Shown piece after piece: positions 45,272 to 55,593 of a stretch of DNA of 64,000 nucleotides. The notes under the pieces are model-generated. The model saw nothing but the letters and a program-made list of their open reading frames with translations. It had not been told where the DNA came from and made no database searches. Numbering within the stretch: position 1 is the first letter of the stretch; the number at the start of each line of letters is the position of its first letter. Origin of the DNA: Chelativorans salis (GTDB lineage: Bacteria; Pseudomonadota; Alphaproteobacteria; Rhizobiales; Rhizobiaceae); assembly GCF_025336525.1 (NCBI RefSeq), contig NZ_JAOCZP010000003.1, forward strand, positions 310,001 to 374,000, in the 5' to 3' direction. The position numbers were made by a program, and so were the translations under genes.

Positions 45272-45937
45272 ATGGACGCAATTGTCAAAAGCTTCCCGCC
45301 CCGTCCCGAAGCGGACGCAGAGCAGGCCACTAAACACTATCTGGATAAGCCCGTCACCGACCGGCCGAGCCGCGAGGAGGCGGAGGCCGCCGTGCGCACA
45401 CTTCTGCGCTGGGCGGGTGACGATCCTGAGCGCGAGGGGCTGAAGGAGACGCCCGAGCGCGTGGTGAAGTCTTACCAGGAGCTGTTCTCCGGCTATGACC
45501 GGTCTCCCGTCGAGGAGCTCGGCCGTACCTTCGAGGAGGTCGCGGGCTACGACGACATGGTGCTCGTGAAGGATATCTCCTTCCATTCCCATTGCGAGCA
45601 CCACATGGTGCCGATCATCGGCAAGGCCCACGTCGCCTACTTGCCGAAGGGCAAGGTGGTCGGCCTGTCGAAGATCGCCCGCGCGGTCGACATCTACGCC
45701 CGCCGCCTGCAGACGCAGGAGGCCATGACGGCGCAGATCGCCACGGCGATCCAGGATGTGCTGAAGCCTCGCGGCGTGGCCGTGATGATCGAGGCGGAGC
45801 ACATGTGCATGTCCATGCGCGGCATCCAGAAGCAGGGTTCGACGACGCTCACCTCCACCTTCACCGGCGTCTTCAAGGAAAAGCCGGAAGAGCAGGTGCG
45901 GTTCGTCACGATGGTCCGCGACAGCCGGAACGGCTGA
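45272..45937 (+). CDS. folE: GTP cyclohydrolase I
   Basis: 221 residues. Converts GTP to dihydroneopterin triphosphate, the first step of folate synthesis. Zinc and active-site residues: [20 protein letters not shown] and [15 protein letters not shown] with the second Cys. [21 protein letters not shown] is the N-terminal signature. ATG 45272 is used; the upstream in-frame extension is not family-like. hisI follows after 3 bases. Confidence 0.97.
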   Translation: MDAIVKSFPPRPEADAEQATKHYLDKPVTDRPSREEAEAAVRTLLRWAGDDPEREGLKETPERVVKSYQELFSGYDRSPVEELGRTFEEVAGYDDMVLVKDISFHSHCEHHMVPIIGKAHVAYLPKGKVVGLSKIARAVDIYARRLQTQEAMTAQIATAIQDVLKPRGVAVMIEAEHMCMSMRGIQKQGSTTLTSTFTGVFKEKPEEQVRFVTMVRDSRNG

Positions 45938-45940
45938 TCC

Positions 45941-46354
45941 ATGCCGGAAATCGCTTTTTCCCAACCCTCATCCGATAAGCATGAGCTTGAAGAAGGCGCG
46001 GCGTTTACGCCGCGCTTCGACGCGAATGGGCTTATAACAGCCGTCGTCACCGATGCCGGGGACGGCGCACTGCTCATGGTCGCCCATATGAACGCCGAGG
46101 CACTCTCCAAAACGCTCGAGACCGGCATCGCCCACTACTGGTCGCGCTCGCGCGGCACCTTGTGGAAGAAGGGTGAGACGTCGGGCAACGTACAGTACGT
46201 CGAAAGTGTAAGTACCGATTGCGATCAAGATGCCGTGCATCTGACCGTGCGAGTCGAAGGCGACGGTGCAACCTGCCACACCGGAAGACGTTCCTGCTTC
46301 TACAGGAATGTGAGTCTTGATCGCGATCGTCCCGTCCTCGTAGCAAAAAGTTGA
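45941..46354 (+). CDS. hisI: Phosphoribosyl-AMP cyclohydrolase
   Basis: 137 residues, the third step of histidine synthesis. [32 protein letters not shown] and the metal ligands [11 protein letters not shown] and [13 protein letters not shown] are present. Single-function HisI, not fused to HisE, as usual in alphaproteobacteria. Three bases after folE in the same direction; both enzymes open a purine-type ring, and the pairing is common in rhizobia. Confidence 0.96.
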   Translation: MPEIAFSQPSSDKHELEEGAAFTPRFDANGLITAVVTDAGDGALLMVAHMNAEALSKTLETGIAHYWSRSRGTLWKKGETSGNVQYVESVSTDCDQDAVHLTVRVEGDGATCHTGRRSCFYRNVSLDRDRPVLVAKS

Positions 46355-46460
46355 TGCTACTCATCCTACTGGCGGGGTAGCTTCGAATCGCCGCCGTGCT
46401 CATATTCATAAATTGGATACCATCCCGCGCCAGAATAGAGGCCGGGACGAGGAGAGGACG

Positions 46461-47444
46461 ATGCTCGATCGAATACAGCATCGCGCGAAGGAGGAAGGCC
46501 TGGAGCCGGCCGCGCCTCCACCGCTTGCTTCGGCGCCTTTTCCGCAGGAAGAGAAGCTGCCGTCGATAGCGCTTGCGTTGGGCGGCGGTGCTGCGCGTGG
46601 CTGGGCCCATATCGGCGTCTTGAGGGCGCTGGATGAGGCGGGCATCCCCATCGGCATGATCGCCGGCACCTCCATCGGCGCGCTCGTCGGCGGCTGCTAT
46701 CTGGCCGGCAAGCTGGACGAGCTGGAGGATTTTGCCCGCTCTTTGACGCGCCGGCGCATCTTCGGCCTGCTCGACCTTAGTTTCGGCGGCAGCGGCTTGT
46801 TCGGCGGCATGAAGCTGACCAGCCGCATGGAGGAGCACCTGAAAGGCGTCACTTTCGCCGAATTGTCGAAACCTTTCGTGTGTGTAGCGGCAGAAATCCG
46901 CACCGGCCACGAGGTGTGGCTGTCCAGCGGCACGTTGATCACCGCCATGCGCGCTTCCTATGCACTGCCCGGCGTGTTTGAGCCGGTGGTCTGCAACGGC
47001 CGCGTTCTGGTCGACGGTGCGCTGGTGAACCCGGTACCGGTGTCCGTGTGCCGTGCGTATGAGCAGCCGCTGGTGGTAGCGGTCAACCTGCACTACGACC
47101 TTTTCGGCCGCGCCGCGGTCATCAAGCATTCGGCCGACCTGCCGGATATGGAAGAAAAGCAGCCGAACGGCAGGAAGACGCCGCTGGTGGTGGACAAGGG
47201 ACCGCGCCAGCGCGAGTCGCGCCTGGGGATCACCGGCGTCATGGTCGAGGCGTTCAACATCATCCAGGATCGCATCTCGCGGGCCCGCATGGCCGGCGAC
47301 CCGCCCGACATGTCGCTGCAGCCGAAGCTCGGCCATATCGGGCTTACCGAGTTCTACCGCGCGGACGAGGCCATCAAGCTGGGCTACGACGCAACGAAAT
47401 CTCAGCTGCCGGAACTGCAGCGAGTCCTAAGCGTACTTGCCTGA
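46461..47444 (+). CDS. Patatin-like phospholipase family protein
   Basis: 327 residues. Patatin dyad: oxyanion loop ALGGGAARGWAHIGVL, nucleophile Ser in GTSIGAL (about residue 76) and the Asp in VDGALVNPVPV (about residue 193). Similar in layout to RssA/NTE-type bacterial patatins; predicted cytoplasmic. ATG 46461 with GGAGAGG upstream gives MLDRIQHRAKEEG. Convergent with recJ, leaving only two bases between stops. Confidence 0.9.
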   Translation: MLDRIQHRAKEEGLEPAAPPPLASAPFPQEEKLPSIALALGGGAARGWAHIGVLRALDEAGIPIGMIAGTSIGALVGGCYLAGKLDELEDFARSLTRRRIFGLLDLSFGGSGLFGGMKLTSRMEEHLKGVTFAELSKPFVCVAAEIRTGHEVWLSSGTLITAMRASYALPGVFEPVVCNGRVLVDGALVNPVPVSVCRAYEQPLVVAVNLHYDLFGRAAVIKHSADLPDMEEKQPNGRKTPLVVDKGPRQRESRLGITGVMVEAFNIIQDRISRARMAGDPPDMSLQPKLGHIGLTEFYRADEAIKLGYDATKSQLPELQRVLSVLA

Positions 47445-47446
47445 AA

Positions 47447-49228
47447 TCAATCGCCCGCCGCATCGGTGATGCGGAATTGCACGGAGCGCGAGCCGTTCCA
47501 GTGATTGGCGGCTAGTGTGCCGGCGAGATGGATTGTCGCGCCGCGACGCGAAAGCAGGAATTCCCCCAGCTCGCTTTCGGCGGCACGGAAAGCGATGGCC
47601 TGCAGCCGTACGCCTGAGTGGGTGCGCAGATCGGCCCGCACATGGCCGTTGCCGACAATGCGGGCGTCGGCAAGGCGGTGGCGCGGCAGCGCCAGCATCG
47701 GCGCGGGATGGCCGGAGCCGTAGGGTCCGGCGGCCTCCAGCGTGTCGAGAAGCTCGAAGGTCGCCCCCTCGGCGGACAGTGCCGCGTCGATGCGCAGGCT
47801 CTCCGCGGCGCGGAGCGTCGTGACGGCGGCGGCCGCCCTCTCCTCGAAGAACGCACGCAGGCGCCCGAGGTTCTTGCGCTCCACTGTGATGCCGGCCGCC
47901 ATGGCATGCCCGCCGCCCTTGACCAAAAGCCCTTCCGAGACAGCCTCGCGCACCAGCTTGCCCAGATCGAAGCCGGGAATCGAGCGGCCGGAGCCGGTGC
48001 CCATGCCGTTGCCGTCGAAGGCGATGGCGAAGGTGGGCCGGCGGGCGTGATCCTTCAGCCGTGAGGCGATCAGACCGACGATGCCGGCATGCCAGCCTTC
48101 GCTCGCCGTCACCAGCACGGCCGGCCCGTCGCCGGCTGCCAGTTCCGCGTCGGCCTCGGCACGCGCCTCGGCCAGCATGGCCACCTCCATCGCCTGGCGC
48201 TCCTGGTTCAGCCGGTCGAGCGTGGCGGCGATCGTCTCCGCCTCGCTCGGGTCCGATGTCGCCAGAAGATTGCTGCCGAGGGCGGCATTGCCGATGCGCC
48301 CGCCGGCGTTGATGCGCGGGCCGACGAGGAAGCCGAAATGGTAGGGGTTGAGCGGCTCGCCGATGCGCGCCAGGCGAGCGAGCGCGGCAAGTCCCGGCGT
48401 CTGCATCTGCCTTGCCGCTGCAAGGCCCTTGACGACGAAGGCACGGTTGACGCCGACGAGCGGCACCACGTCGCAGATGGTGGCGAGCGCCACGAGATCG
48501 AGCAGCATGAGCAGGTCGAAGGGGGGCGTGGCCGGCAGCTTCTCCCGCAGGAAGCGGCTCGTACGCACCAGCGTCAGGAAGACCACGCCCGCCGCGCAGA
48601 GATGCCCCTGACCGGAAAGGTCGTCCTCGCGGTTGGGATTGACGATGGCAACCGCCTCGGGGAGCACCCCGCCCACCTGGTGGTGGTCGAGCACCACGAC
48701 ATCGGCCCCTACCTCTCCTGCCGCGGCGATGGCTTCGGCGCTGTTGGTGCCGCAGTCGACGGTGACGATCAGCGTGGCGCGCGCGGCAAGCTCGCGCATG
48801 GCGGCAGGGTTGGGACCATATCCTTCGAAGATGCGGTCGGGGATGTAGATCTCGGCTTCGGCGCCGTAATGGGCGAGGAAGCGTTTCATCATGGCCGAGG
48901 AGGCCGCGCCGTCGACGTCGTAGTCGCCGAAAATCGCCACGCGCTCGCGCCGCCGTGCCGCCTCGGCAATGCGTTCTGCCGCCTTGTCCATATCCGTCAG
49001 GGATGCCGGGTCGGGCAGGAGATCACGGATCGAGGGGGCGAGAAAGGATACCGCCTGTTCCAGCCCCACGCCGCGCCCGGCCAGAACGCGGGCGACGATC
49101 TCCAGCATTCCATGGCTTTGCGCCATGCCGAGCGCCAGGTTCTCGCCGCGCGCATCCAGCCGATGCTCCCACGAGACCCCGCGCGCCGACTTCCTGACGT
49201 CGAGAAAATACCGCCTTTCGCCGCTCAA
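47447..49228 (-). CDS. recJ: Single-stranded-DNA-specific exonuclease RecJ
   Basis: 593 residues. DHH phosphoesterase motifs: IFGDYDVDGAASSAMM (motif I), VDCGTNS, VVLDHHQVGG (DHH-like), the DHHA1 domain (GWHAGIVGLIASRLKD, GSGRSIPGFDLG, GGHAMAAGITV) and the C-terminal OB fold. 5'-to-3' exonuclease in recombination and mismatch repair. The start is TTG 49228 with GGGAGATAAGGG upstream. Two genes before it in the same direction lies glpX. Confidence 0.96.
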   Translation of the reverse strand: MSGERRYFLDVRKSARGVSWEHRLDARGENLALGMAQSHGMLEIVARVLAGRGVGLEQAVSFLAPSIRDLLPDPASLTDMDKAAERIAEAARRRERVAIFGDYDVDGAASSAMMKRFLAHYGAEAEIYIPDRIFEGYGPNPAAMRELAARATLIVTVDCGTNSAEAIAAAGEVGADVVVLDHHQVGGVLPEAVAIVNPNREDDLSGQGHLCAAGVVFLTLVRTSRFLREKLPATPPFDLLMLLDLVALATICDVVPLVGVNRAFVVKGLAAARQMQTPGLAALARLARIGEPLNPYHFGFLVGPRINAGGRIGNAALGSNLLATSDPSEAETIAATLDRLNQERQAMEVAMLAEARAEADAELAAGDGPAVLVTASEGWHAGIVGLIASRLKDHARRPTFAIAFDGNGMGTGSGRSIPGFDLGKLVREAVSEGLLVKGGGHAMAAGITVERKNLGRLRAFFEERAAAAVTTLRAAESLRIDAALSAEGATFELLDTLEAAGPYGSGHPAPMLALPRHRLADARIVGNGHVRADLRTHSGVRLQAIAFRAAESELGEFLLSRRGATIHLAGTLAANHWNGSRSVQFRITDAAGD

Positions 49229-49287
49229 CCCTTATCTCCCGTCCTTTGAAGGACGATAGACGGTCGGCGGCGCGAATTGAAAGGGAT

Positions 49288-50274
49288 TCAGAACTTATCC
49301 AAATCCTGATGTTGCGCCTTGATCTCACGCACCGTGCGTGAGGAGGAGCGCATGACGATGGTGTGGGTCTCGATCGCCCCGCGGCCGAACTTCACGCCGG
49401 CAAGCATGTTGCCGTCCGTCACCCCGGTGGCGGCGAAGAGCACGTCGCCGCTCGCCATCTCGTCCATGCGGTAGACCTTATTGGGATCGGAGATGCCCAT
49501 CTTGGCGGCGCGCGCCAGCTTCTCCTCCGTATTGAGCTGCAGGCGCCCCTGCATCTGGCCGCCGATGCAGCGCAAGGCGGCAGCGGCCAGAACGCCCTCG
49601 GGAGCGCCACCAATGCCCATGTAGATGTCGATGCCGGTCTCCTCCGGATCGGTGGTGTGGATGACGCCGGCGACGTCGCCGTCGCCGATCAGGCGGATCG
49701 CCGCGCCCGTCGCCCGCACGGCCTCGACGAGGCGCGCATGGCGCGGGCGGTCGAGGATGCAGGCGGTGATCTCGGAAACGGGCACGCCCTTGGCCTTGGC
49801 CAGGTTCTCGATGTTCTCCGTCGCCGGCGCATCGAGATCGACGATGCCTTCGGGATAGCCGGGCCCGACGGCGATCTTCTCCATGTAGACGTCTGGCGCG
49901 TAGAGCAGGCTGCCGCGCTCGGCGATGGCGATCACGGCGAGCGCGTTGGGCAGGTTCTTTGCGCAGATGGTGGTGCCTTCGAGCGGGTCGAGCGCGATGT
50001 CCACCTCGGGCCCCTCGCCCACGCCCACCTCCTCGCCGATATAGAGCATCGGCGCCTCGTCGCGCTCGCCCTCGCCGATGACCACCGTGCCGGAGATCGG
50101 CAGGCGGTTCAGCTCCGTGCGCATGGCATCGACAGCCGCCTGGTCGGCGGCTTTCTCGTCGCCGCGCCCGCGCAGCCTTGCCGCGGCCACCGCCGCGCGC
50201 TCGGTGACGCGGACAAGCTCGAGCGTGAGGATCCGGTCGAGGCCGGTCTGCGGGTTCTTTGGCATGAAGGTCAT
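49288..50274 (-). CDS. glpX: Fructose-1,6-bisphosphatase class II (GlpX type)
   Basis: 328 residues. Lithium-sensitive phosphatase motifs: GEGERDEAPMLYIGE, DIALDPLEGTTICAKN (metal Asp) and GGAPEGVLAAAALRCIGG. Gluconeogenic fructose-1,6-bisphosphatase; some class II enzymes also act on sedoheptulose bisphosphate. Starts ATG 50274 or 50265; GGAG fits the first, AGGA the second. The order hom, glpX, recJ in one direction is common in rhizobia. Confidence 0.95.
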   Translation of the reverse strand: MTFMPKNPQTGLDRILTLELVRVTERAAVAAARLRGRGDEKAADQAAVDAMRTELNRLPISGTVVIGEGERDEAPMLYIGEEVGVGEGPEVDIALDPLEGTTICAKNLPNALAVIAIAERGSLLYAPDVYMEKIAVGPGYPEGIVDLDAPATENIENLAKAKGVPVSEITACILDRPRHARLVEAVRATGAAIRLIGDGDVAGVIHTTDPEETGIDIYMGIGGAPEGVLAAAALRCIGGQMQGRLQLNTEEKLARAAKMGISDPNKVYRMDEMASGDVLFAATGVTDGNMLAGVKFGRGAIETHTIVMRSSSRTVREIKAQHQDLDKF

Positions 50275-50413
50275 TCCTGTACTCCGGAAAGGGCGCGGCA
50301 GGCGCGCGGGTCGCGGATGTTCATCCAACCCTTGTGGCAAAGAGAGGGATGGACGGCAAGAGCCGTGCTGCCCTTCCTACTAACTTGAATCGATTGAATA
50401 AATATGACGTGAT

Positions 50414-50456
50414 CTTCCCTCCCCTTTATGAGGGGGAAGAGGCGGCTCAGGCCGCC
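50414..50456 (-). terminator. Two hairpins at the 3' end of hom
   Basis: GGCGGC/GCCGCC (50441-50446, 50451-50456) spans the hom stop codon; next to it CTTCCC/GGGAAG with a bulge (50414-50439). There is no clean T-run after either on the minus strand, so this is a weak terminator call. Confidence 0.3.
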
Positions 50457-51757
50457 CGTTCGATGCGGATGACCTGCGGCTTGGTCGTCAGATGGCCGTC
50501 CCTGGTGATGCCGTCGACCGCCTTGCGCACCGAGGCTTCCATGGTCTCGTGGGTGACGAGGATCACGGTCTTGTGCGCCTCTTCGCTCGCATCGCCATGC
50601 TGGACGATGGATTCGAGCGAGATGTCGTTGTCGGCCATGCGCTTGGCGATGGCCGCGAAGACGCCCGTGCGGTCATGGACCGTCAGGCGGATGAAATAGC
50701 CGCCGGCGTGAGCGCGCATGCGGGCGCGCTTGTAGGGGGCGAGTTCCCTGGCGGGCCAGCCGAAAACGGGGCCGTGCTGGAAGCCGGGGCGGCTCTTGGC
50801 GATGTCGGCGACGTCGCCGATGACGGCGGACGCCGTGGCATCGCCGCCGGCACCGGGACCGGTAAGCAGAAGCTCGCCCAGCATGTCGGTCTCGACGGCC
50901 ACCGCGTTTGTGACGCCGTGCACCTGGGCGATGACGGAGCTTACCGGCACCATGGTCGGGTGCACGCGCTGCTCTATGCCGCTTTCGGTCTTTTGGGCCA
51001 CGCCCAGAAGCTTGATGCGGTAGCCGAGTTCGCTTGCTGCGCGGATGTCGGCCTGGGTGATGTTGGAGATGCCTTCCATGTAGATATCGTCGGCAGAGAT
51101 GCGGCAGCCGAAGGCGAGGCTCGTCAGGATGGAGAGCTTGTGAGCGGTGTCGTGGCCTTCGATGTCGAAGGTGGGGTCGGCCTCGGCATAGCCAAGCTTC
51201 TGCGCGTCCTTGAGGCAGTCTTCGAAGCTCAGGCCGTCGGCTTCCATCCGGGTGAGGATGTAGTTGCAGGTGCCGTTCATGATGCCGAAGACGCGGTTGA
51301 CATGGTTGCCTGCCAGCGCCTCGCGCATGGTCTTGATGACGGGGATGCCGCCGGCGACCGCCGCCTCATAGTTGAGCAGGACGCCCCTCTTCTCGGCGAT
51401 CGCGGCGAGCTGGACGCCGTGCTTGGACAGAAGCGCCTTGTTGGCCGTCACCACGTGGCGGCCGGCCTCGAGGGCGGCGCGCACCGAGGCGAGTGCCACG
51501 CCATCCTCGCCGCCGATCAGCTCAACGAACACCTCGATCTCGGAGCTTTGCGCCAGCGTCACCGGATCGTCGAACCACTGCGCATTGCCAAGATCGATGC
51601 CGCGGTCGCGGGTGCGGTCGCGCGCCGACACGGCGACTGGCGCGATCTGGCGGCCGCACTGCCGCGTGAGCTCCGACGCCTTGTTCTGGAGCATGCGAAC
51701 GACACTGGCACCCACGGTGCCCAGACCGGCAATTCCTACGCGCAAGGCTTCGGCCAT
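50447..51757 (-). CDS. hom: Homoserine dehydrogenase
   Basis: 436 residues. NAD(P)-binding Rossmann fold (VGIAGLGTVGASVVRML), catalytic domain (GTCNYILTRMEADGLSF, AEADPTFDIEGHDTAHKL) and a C-terminal ACT domain (FIRLTVHDRTGVFAAIAKRM, about residues 356-375) for feedback inhibition by threonine. Reduces aspartate semialdehyde to homoserine on the way to threonine and methionine. GGAGG precedes the ATG. Follows the aminotransferase gene after 45 bases. Confidence 0.97.
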   Translation of the reverse strand: MAEALRVGIAGLGTVGASVVRMLQNKASELTRQCGRQIAPVAVSARDRTRDRGIDLGNAQWFDDPVTLAQSSEIEVFVELIGGEDGVALASVRAALEAGRHVVTANKALLSKHGVQLAAIAEKRGVLLNYEAAVAGGIPVIKTMREALAGNHVNRVFGIMNGTCNYILTRMEADGLSFEDCLKDAQKLGYAEADPTFDIEGHDTAHKLSILTSLAFGCRISADDIYMEGISNITQADIRAASELGYRIKLLGVAQKTESGIEQRVHPTMVPVSSVIAQVHGVTNAVAVETDMLGELLLTGPGAGGDATASAVIGDVADIAKSRPGFQHGPVFGWPARELAPYKRARMRAHAGGYFIRLTVHDRTGVFAAIAKRMADNDISLESIVQHGDASEEAHKTVILVTHETMEASVRKAVDGITRDGHLTTKPQVIRIERAA

Positions 51758-51802
51758 ATCGGGCGAGTTCCTCCGATTGTCTTTTCAGGTGATGGATAGA
51801 GA

Positions 51803-53020
51803 TTAGCGCCTTGCGGCCAGCGGAATGACGTTGTCGAGCGTCTCTCCGGCGGTCGCGAGGAAGCGCTTGATAGAGCGCGCGGCCTGGCGGATGCGGTGCT
51901 CGTTCTCCACCAGGGCGATGCGCACATAATCGTCGCCATGCTCGCCGAAGCCGACGCCGGGGGCGACGGCGACCTCCGCCTTCTCGACCAGGAGCTTTGA
52001 GAACTCCAGCGAGCCGAGCGGCCGGAAGGGTTCGGGGATCGGCGCCCAGGCGAACATGGTGGCAGGCGGCGGCGGCACGTGCCAGCCGGCGCGGCCGAAG
52101 GCCTCCACCAGTACGTCGCGACGGCGATGATAGACCGAGCGCACCTCCTCGATCTCCGCGCCGTCCGAATTGAGCGCGGCGGCGGCGGCCACCTGGATCG
52201 GCGTGAAGGCACCGTAGTCGAGATAGGATTTGACGCGCGCGAGGGCTGCCACCAGCCGCTCGTTGCCGACGGCGAAGCCCATGCGCCAGCCGGGCATGGA
52301 GAAGGTCTTCGACATGGAGGTGAACTCGACCGCCACGTCCATCGCGCCCGGCACCTGAAGCACGGAGGGCGGCGGGTTGCCGTCGAAATAGATCTCCGCA
52401 TAGGCAAGGTCGGACAGGATGATGATGTCGTTCTTGCGCGCGAATGCGACGACGTCCTTGTAGAAGTCGAGGGAAGCCACGCAAGCGGTTGGGTTGGAAG
52501 GATAATTCAGGATAAGCGCCAGGGGCTTGGGGATCGAATGGCGCACCGCCCGCTCAAGGGCGGGAATGAAGCCGTCGTCGGGCTCGGCCTGCATGGAGCG
52601 GATAACGCCGCCGGACATGATGAAGCCGAAGGCGTGGATCGGATAGGTCGGGTTGGGGCACATCACCACGTCGCCCGGCGCGGTGATGGCCTGCGCCATG
52701 TTGGCGAAACCTTCCTTGGAGCCGAGCGTGGCGACGACCTGCGTCTCCGGATTGAGCTTCACGCCGAAGCGGCGCGCGTAATAGGCGGCTTGCGCCCGGC
52801 GCAGACCGGGGATGCCGCGCGAGGCCGAGTAGCGGTGCGTGCGCGGATCGCGCACCACGTCGCACAATTTGTCGACGATCGCCTGCGGAGTGGGAAGGTC
52901 CGGATTGCCCATGCCAAGGTCGACGATGTCGGCGCCGCTCGAGCGGGCGCTGGCCTTGAGCCGGTTGACCTGCTCGAACACGTAAGGCGGCAGCCTGCGG
53001 ACCTTGTGAAACTCTTCCAT
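51803..53020 (-). CDS. Class I/II aminotransferase, AlaC-like
   Basis: 405 residues, fold type I PLP enzyme. PLP lysine in SMSKTFSMPGWRMGFAVG (about residue 238), YPSNPTACV, DLAYAEIYFDG and YVRIALVENEHRIRQA. The best match by eye is AlaC/YfdZ (glutamate-pyruvate aminotransferase); in rhizobia such genes are often named LL-diaminopimelate or aspartate aminotransferase. The neighbour hom supports an amino-acid role. AAAAGG precedes the ATG. Confidence 0.87.
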   Translation of the reverse strand: MEEFHKVRRLPPYVFEQVNRLKASARSSGADIVDLGMGNPDLPTPQAIVDKLCDVVRDPRTHRYSASRGIPGLRRAQAAYYARRFGVKLNPETQVVATLGSKEGFANMAQAITAPGDVVMCPNPTYPIHAFGFIMSGGVIRSMQAEPDDGFIPALERAVRHSIPKPLALILNYPSNPTACVASLDFYKDVVAFARKNDIIILSDLAYAEIYFDGNPPPSVLQVPGAMDVAVEFTSMSKTFSMPGWRMGFAVGNERLVAALARVKSYLDYGAFTPIQVAAAAALNSDGAEIEEVRSVYHRRRDVLVEAFGRAGWHVPPPPATMFAWAPIPEPFRPLGSLEFSKLLVEKAEVAVAPGVGFGEHGDDYVRIALVENEHRIRQAARSIKRFLATAGETLDNVIPLAARR

Positions 53021-53123
53021 GGTACCTTTTCCGGTGAAGATGTACCCCGCGCCTATACACCCGTTCGCCGGGGCGGTCGATAGTTTGTGCGGCGCAAGGA
53101 AGGCGGGAGTGTGGTCTTAAAGC

Positions 53124-53516
53124 CTATTGCGGGGCTTCGATCCCTTCCAGCGCGCGTTCGCCGTGGGAGCGTCCGAGGAGGCGCAGCCGCTCGGCCTCCG
53201 AGAGGGCCCGCGTCGAATCCTCTCCCGTCGCATGCTTTTCGCGCAGGTCGGTCAATTCCTCGACGAGTTGCCGCCGTTCGTCCGCCTCGAACTGCGGCGA
53301 CGCCCTCTCGACCGGAACGTTCAAGTTGGGGTAGCCGTCGGGCTGGGTCGGGCGCGGCGGTGGGGCATCGGCCTGAGCGGTGACGGCGGGTTGCGATGCC
53401 GGGAGCGGCGCCACTTCCTCAAGGGCGAGCGAGGAGCAGGATGCCGGCACGGCCAGAAATGGCAGCACAACGAGGCTCATGCGCAGAAAAGAGGAATGCG
53501 GGCTGCCAACTTTCAT
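53124..53516 (-). CDS. Putative exported or lipoprotein-like small protein
   Basis: 130 residues. N-terminal hydrophobic segment with a lipobox-like Cys (MSLVVLPFLAVPASCSS; the -3 residue is Pro, so lipidation is doubtful), then a Pro/Ala-rich linker and a charged helical C-terminus (FEADERRQLVEELTDLREKH). Probably anchored at the envelope with a coiled-coil tail. ATG 53516 is the start of the signal-like region; the longer frame overlaps phaC antisense. Function unknown. Divergent from phaC. Confidence 0.65.
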   Translation of the reverse strand: MKVGSPHSSFLRMSLVVLPFLAVPASCSSLALEEVAPLPASQPAVTAQADAPPPRPTQPDGYPNLNVPVERASPQFEADERRQLVEELTDLREKHATGEDSTRALSEAERLRLLGRSHGERALEGIEAPQ

Positions 53517-53591
53517 ATTGTTTTTCCGATCATCCGCTACGCTAAGTGCTAATGTGGCAATATGGCGTCTAGAGGAGGTTAAGCCTGAAGA

Positions 53592-55424
53592 ATGGTGCAG
53601 TCCGGCAATCAGAACAAGCGAGAAACGGACGGCGGCACATCGCTTGAGTCCTACACGGTGAGAGATCCGGAGCGTTTCGCTCTCAACCTTGCCCGCGCGC
53701 TGGAGGAGGCCGGCAAGGCGGCGGCCGCCTGGTCGCGCCCGCGCGAGGCCGGCGAAAAGCCCGATACCATGGCCGAGCCGCTGGCCGACATGGTCAAGAC
53801 CTTCTCCAAGCTGACCGAGTACTGGATGTCGGACCCCGCCCGCGCGCTGGAGGCACAGACGCGGCTGTTCTCCAGCTATATGGGCATATGGGCGAACTCC
53901 ATCCGGCGCATGAGCGGCGAGCCGGCGGAGGGCGAGCCGGTCGAGCCGGAGGCCGGGGATAAGCGCTTTCAGGACCCGGACTGGGCGACGCACGCCTTCT
54001 TCGACTTTCTCAAGCAGGCCTATCTGGTGACCAGCCGCTGGGCGTCGGACCTGGTGGAGAACGCCGAGGGGCTGGACGAGCAGTCGCGCCACAAGGCGCG
54101 CTTCTATGTGCGGCAGGTGAGCGAGGCACTGTCGCCGACGAACTTCATCATGACCAACCCGCAGCTTTTGCGCGAGACGTTCGAATCGGACGGCGAGAAC
54201 CTGGTGCGCGGCATGCGCATGCTGGCCGAGGACATTGCCGCCGGAAAGGGCGAACTCAGGCTGCGCCAGTCGGACTATTCCAAGTTCGAGCTCGGCCGCA
54301 ACCTAGCGACGACGCCCGGCAAGGTGGTGGCGCGCAGCGACCTGGCCGAGATCATCCAGTACGCGCCGGCGAGCCAGACTGTGCTGCGGCGACCGCTGTT
54401 GATCGTGCCGCCGTGGATCAACAAGTTCTACGTGCTCGACCTTAATCCTGAACGCTCCTTCATCCGCTGGGCGGTGGAACAGGGGCATACCGTCTTCGTC
54501 GTCTCCTGGGTGAACCCCGACGAACGGCACGGCAACAAGGGGTGGGACGAATATTTCCGCGAGGGGATCGAATTTGGTCTCGACACAATCGCCGAGCGGA
54601 CCGGGGAACGGCAGGTCAACGTCCTCGGCTATTGCGTCGGCGGGACGCTCCTTGCGGCAAGCCTCGCCCTGATGGCGCAGGAGACGGACGACCGCATCGC
54701 CTCAGCGACGCTGCTGACCACTCAGGTCGACTTCACCCATGCCGGCGATCTCAAGGTCTTCGCCGACGAAGAGCAGGTGGAAGCCATAGACCGGGCCATG
54801 AAAGAGAAGGGGTATCTGGAAGGCAGCCGCATGGCCACCGCCTTCAACATGCTCAGGGCGCGGGATCTCATCTGGCCCTATGTGGTCAACAACTACCTGC
54901 GCGGGCGTGATCCCCTGCCCTTCGACCTACTCTATTGGAACGCCGATTCGACGCGCATGGCCGCCGCCAATCATTCCTATTACCTGCGCAACTGCTATTT
55001 GGAGAACAATCTAGCTAAGGGCCGGGCAACGCTCTGCGGTAAGAGGCTTTCGCTCGCCGAGGTCAAGGTGCCGGTCTACAATCTCGCCACCATCGAGGAT
55101 CATATCGCGCCGGCGAAATCAGTGTTCACCGGCAGCCGGCTGTTCGGTGGGCCGGTCGAGTTCGTGCTGGCCGGGTCTGGCCACATCGCCGGGGTCGTCA
55201 ACCCACCGGGCCTCAACAAATACCAGCACTGGATCGGTGGCGCGCTCGGTGAAAGCCTGGAAGGATGGCTGGAGACGGCGCAGGCCGCCGCCGGCTCCTG
55301 GTGGCCTCACTGGCAGGCCTGGATCGAAAAACTCGACGACACGCGTGTGCCGGCGCGCAAGCTCGACCGGCGCAAGAAGATGCTGGGCGAGGCGCCGGGC
55401 GAGTATGTGCGGGCGCGGGTGTAA
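53592..55424 (+). CDS. phaC: Class I polyhydroxyalkanoate synthase
   Basis: 610 residues. Polymerises 3-hydroxyacyl-CoA into PHA granules. Catalytic Cys348 in the lipase-like box LGYCVGGT, Asp in [14 protein letters not shown] and IEDHIAP, His in [14 protein letters not shown]-terminal region [19 protein letters not shown] and [15 protein letters not shown] are class I hallmarks. GAGGAGG 12 bases upstream of the ATG. Stand-alone; no phaAB or phasin gene is adjacent, so those lie elsewhere. Confidence 0.96.
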   Translation: MVQSGNQNKRETDGGTSLESYTVRDPERFALNLARALEEAGKAAAAWSRPREAGEKPDTMAEPLADMVKTFSKLTEYWMSDPARALEAQTRLFSSYMGIWANSIRRMSGEPAEGEPVEPEAGDKRFQDPDWATHAFFDFLKQAYLVTSRWASDLVENAEGLDEQSRHKARFYVRQVSEALSPTNFIMTNPQLLRETFESDGENLVRGMRMLAEDIAAGKGELRLRQSDYSKFELGRNLATTPGKVVARSDLAEIIQYAPASQTVLRRPLLIVPPWINKFYVLDLNPERSFIRWAVEQGHTVFVVSWVNPDERHGNKGWDEYFREGIEFGLDTIAERTGERQVNVLGYCVGGTLLAASLALMAQETDDRIASATLLTTQVDFTHAGDLKVFADEEQVEAIDRAMKEKGYLEGSRMATAFNMLRARDLIWPYVVNNYLRGRDPLPFDLLYWNADSTRMAAANHSYYLRNCYLENNLAKGRATLCGKRLSLAEVKVPVYNLATIEDHIAPAKSVFTGSRLFGGPVEFVLAGSGHIAGVVNPPGLNKYQHWIGGALGESLEGWLETAQAAAGSWWPHWQAWIEKLDDTRVPARKLDRRKKMLGEAPGEYVRARV

Positions 55425-55593
55425 GGGTGCGGGCAGGTATCCAGTACACCGGCTTCGACCGTCATTAAGCATAACATGTTGCAAAAGGAGCACTATTTCG
55501 CTACCACTCGCATATTGTTCGGGTGCGTCGGGGGGACTTTAAGCGACGCATGCGGCTCCTGATCCGCAGAGCGCGTGCCGGAGAGGAAGGCTT

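Noticed and set aside
53124-54092. 322-codon frame for the small exported protein
   Set aside because: The upstream portion is antisense to phaC; the signal-like sequence begins at 53516.
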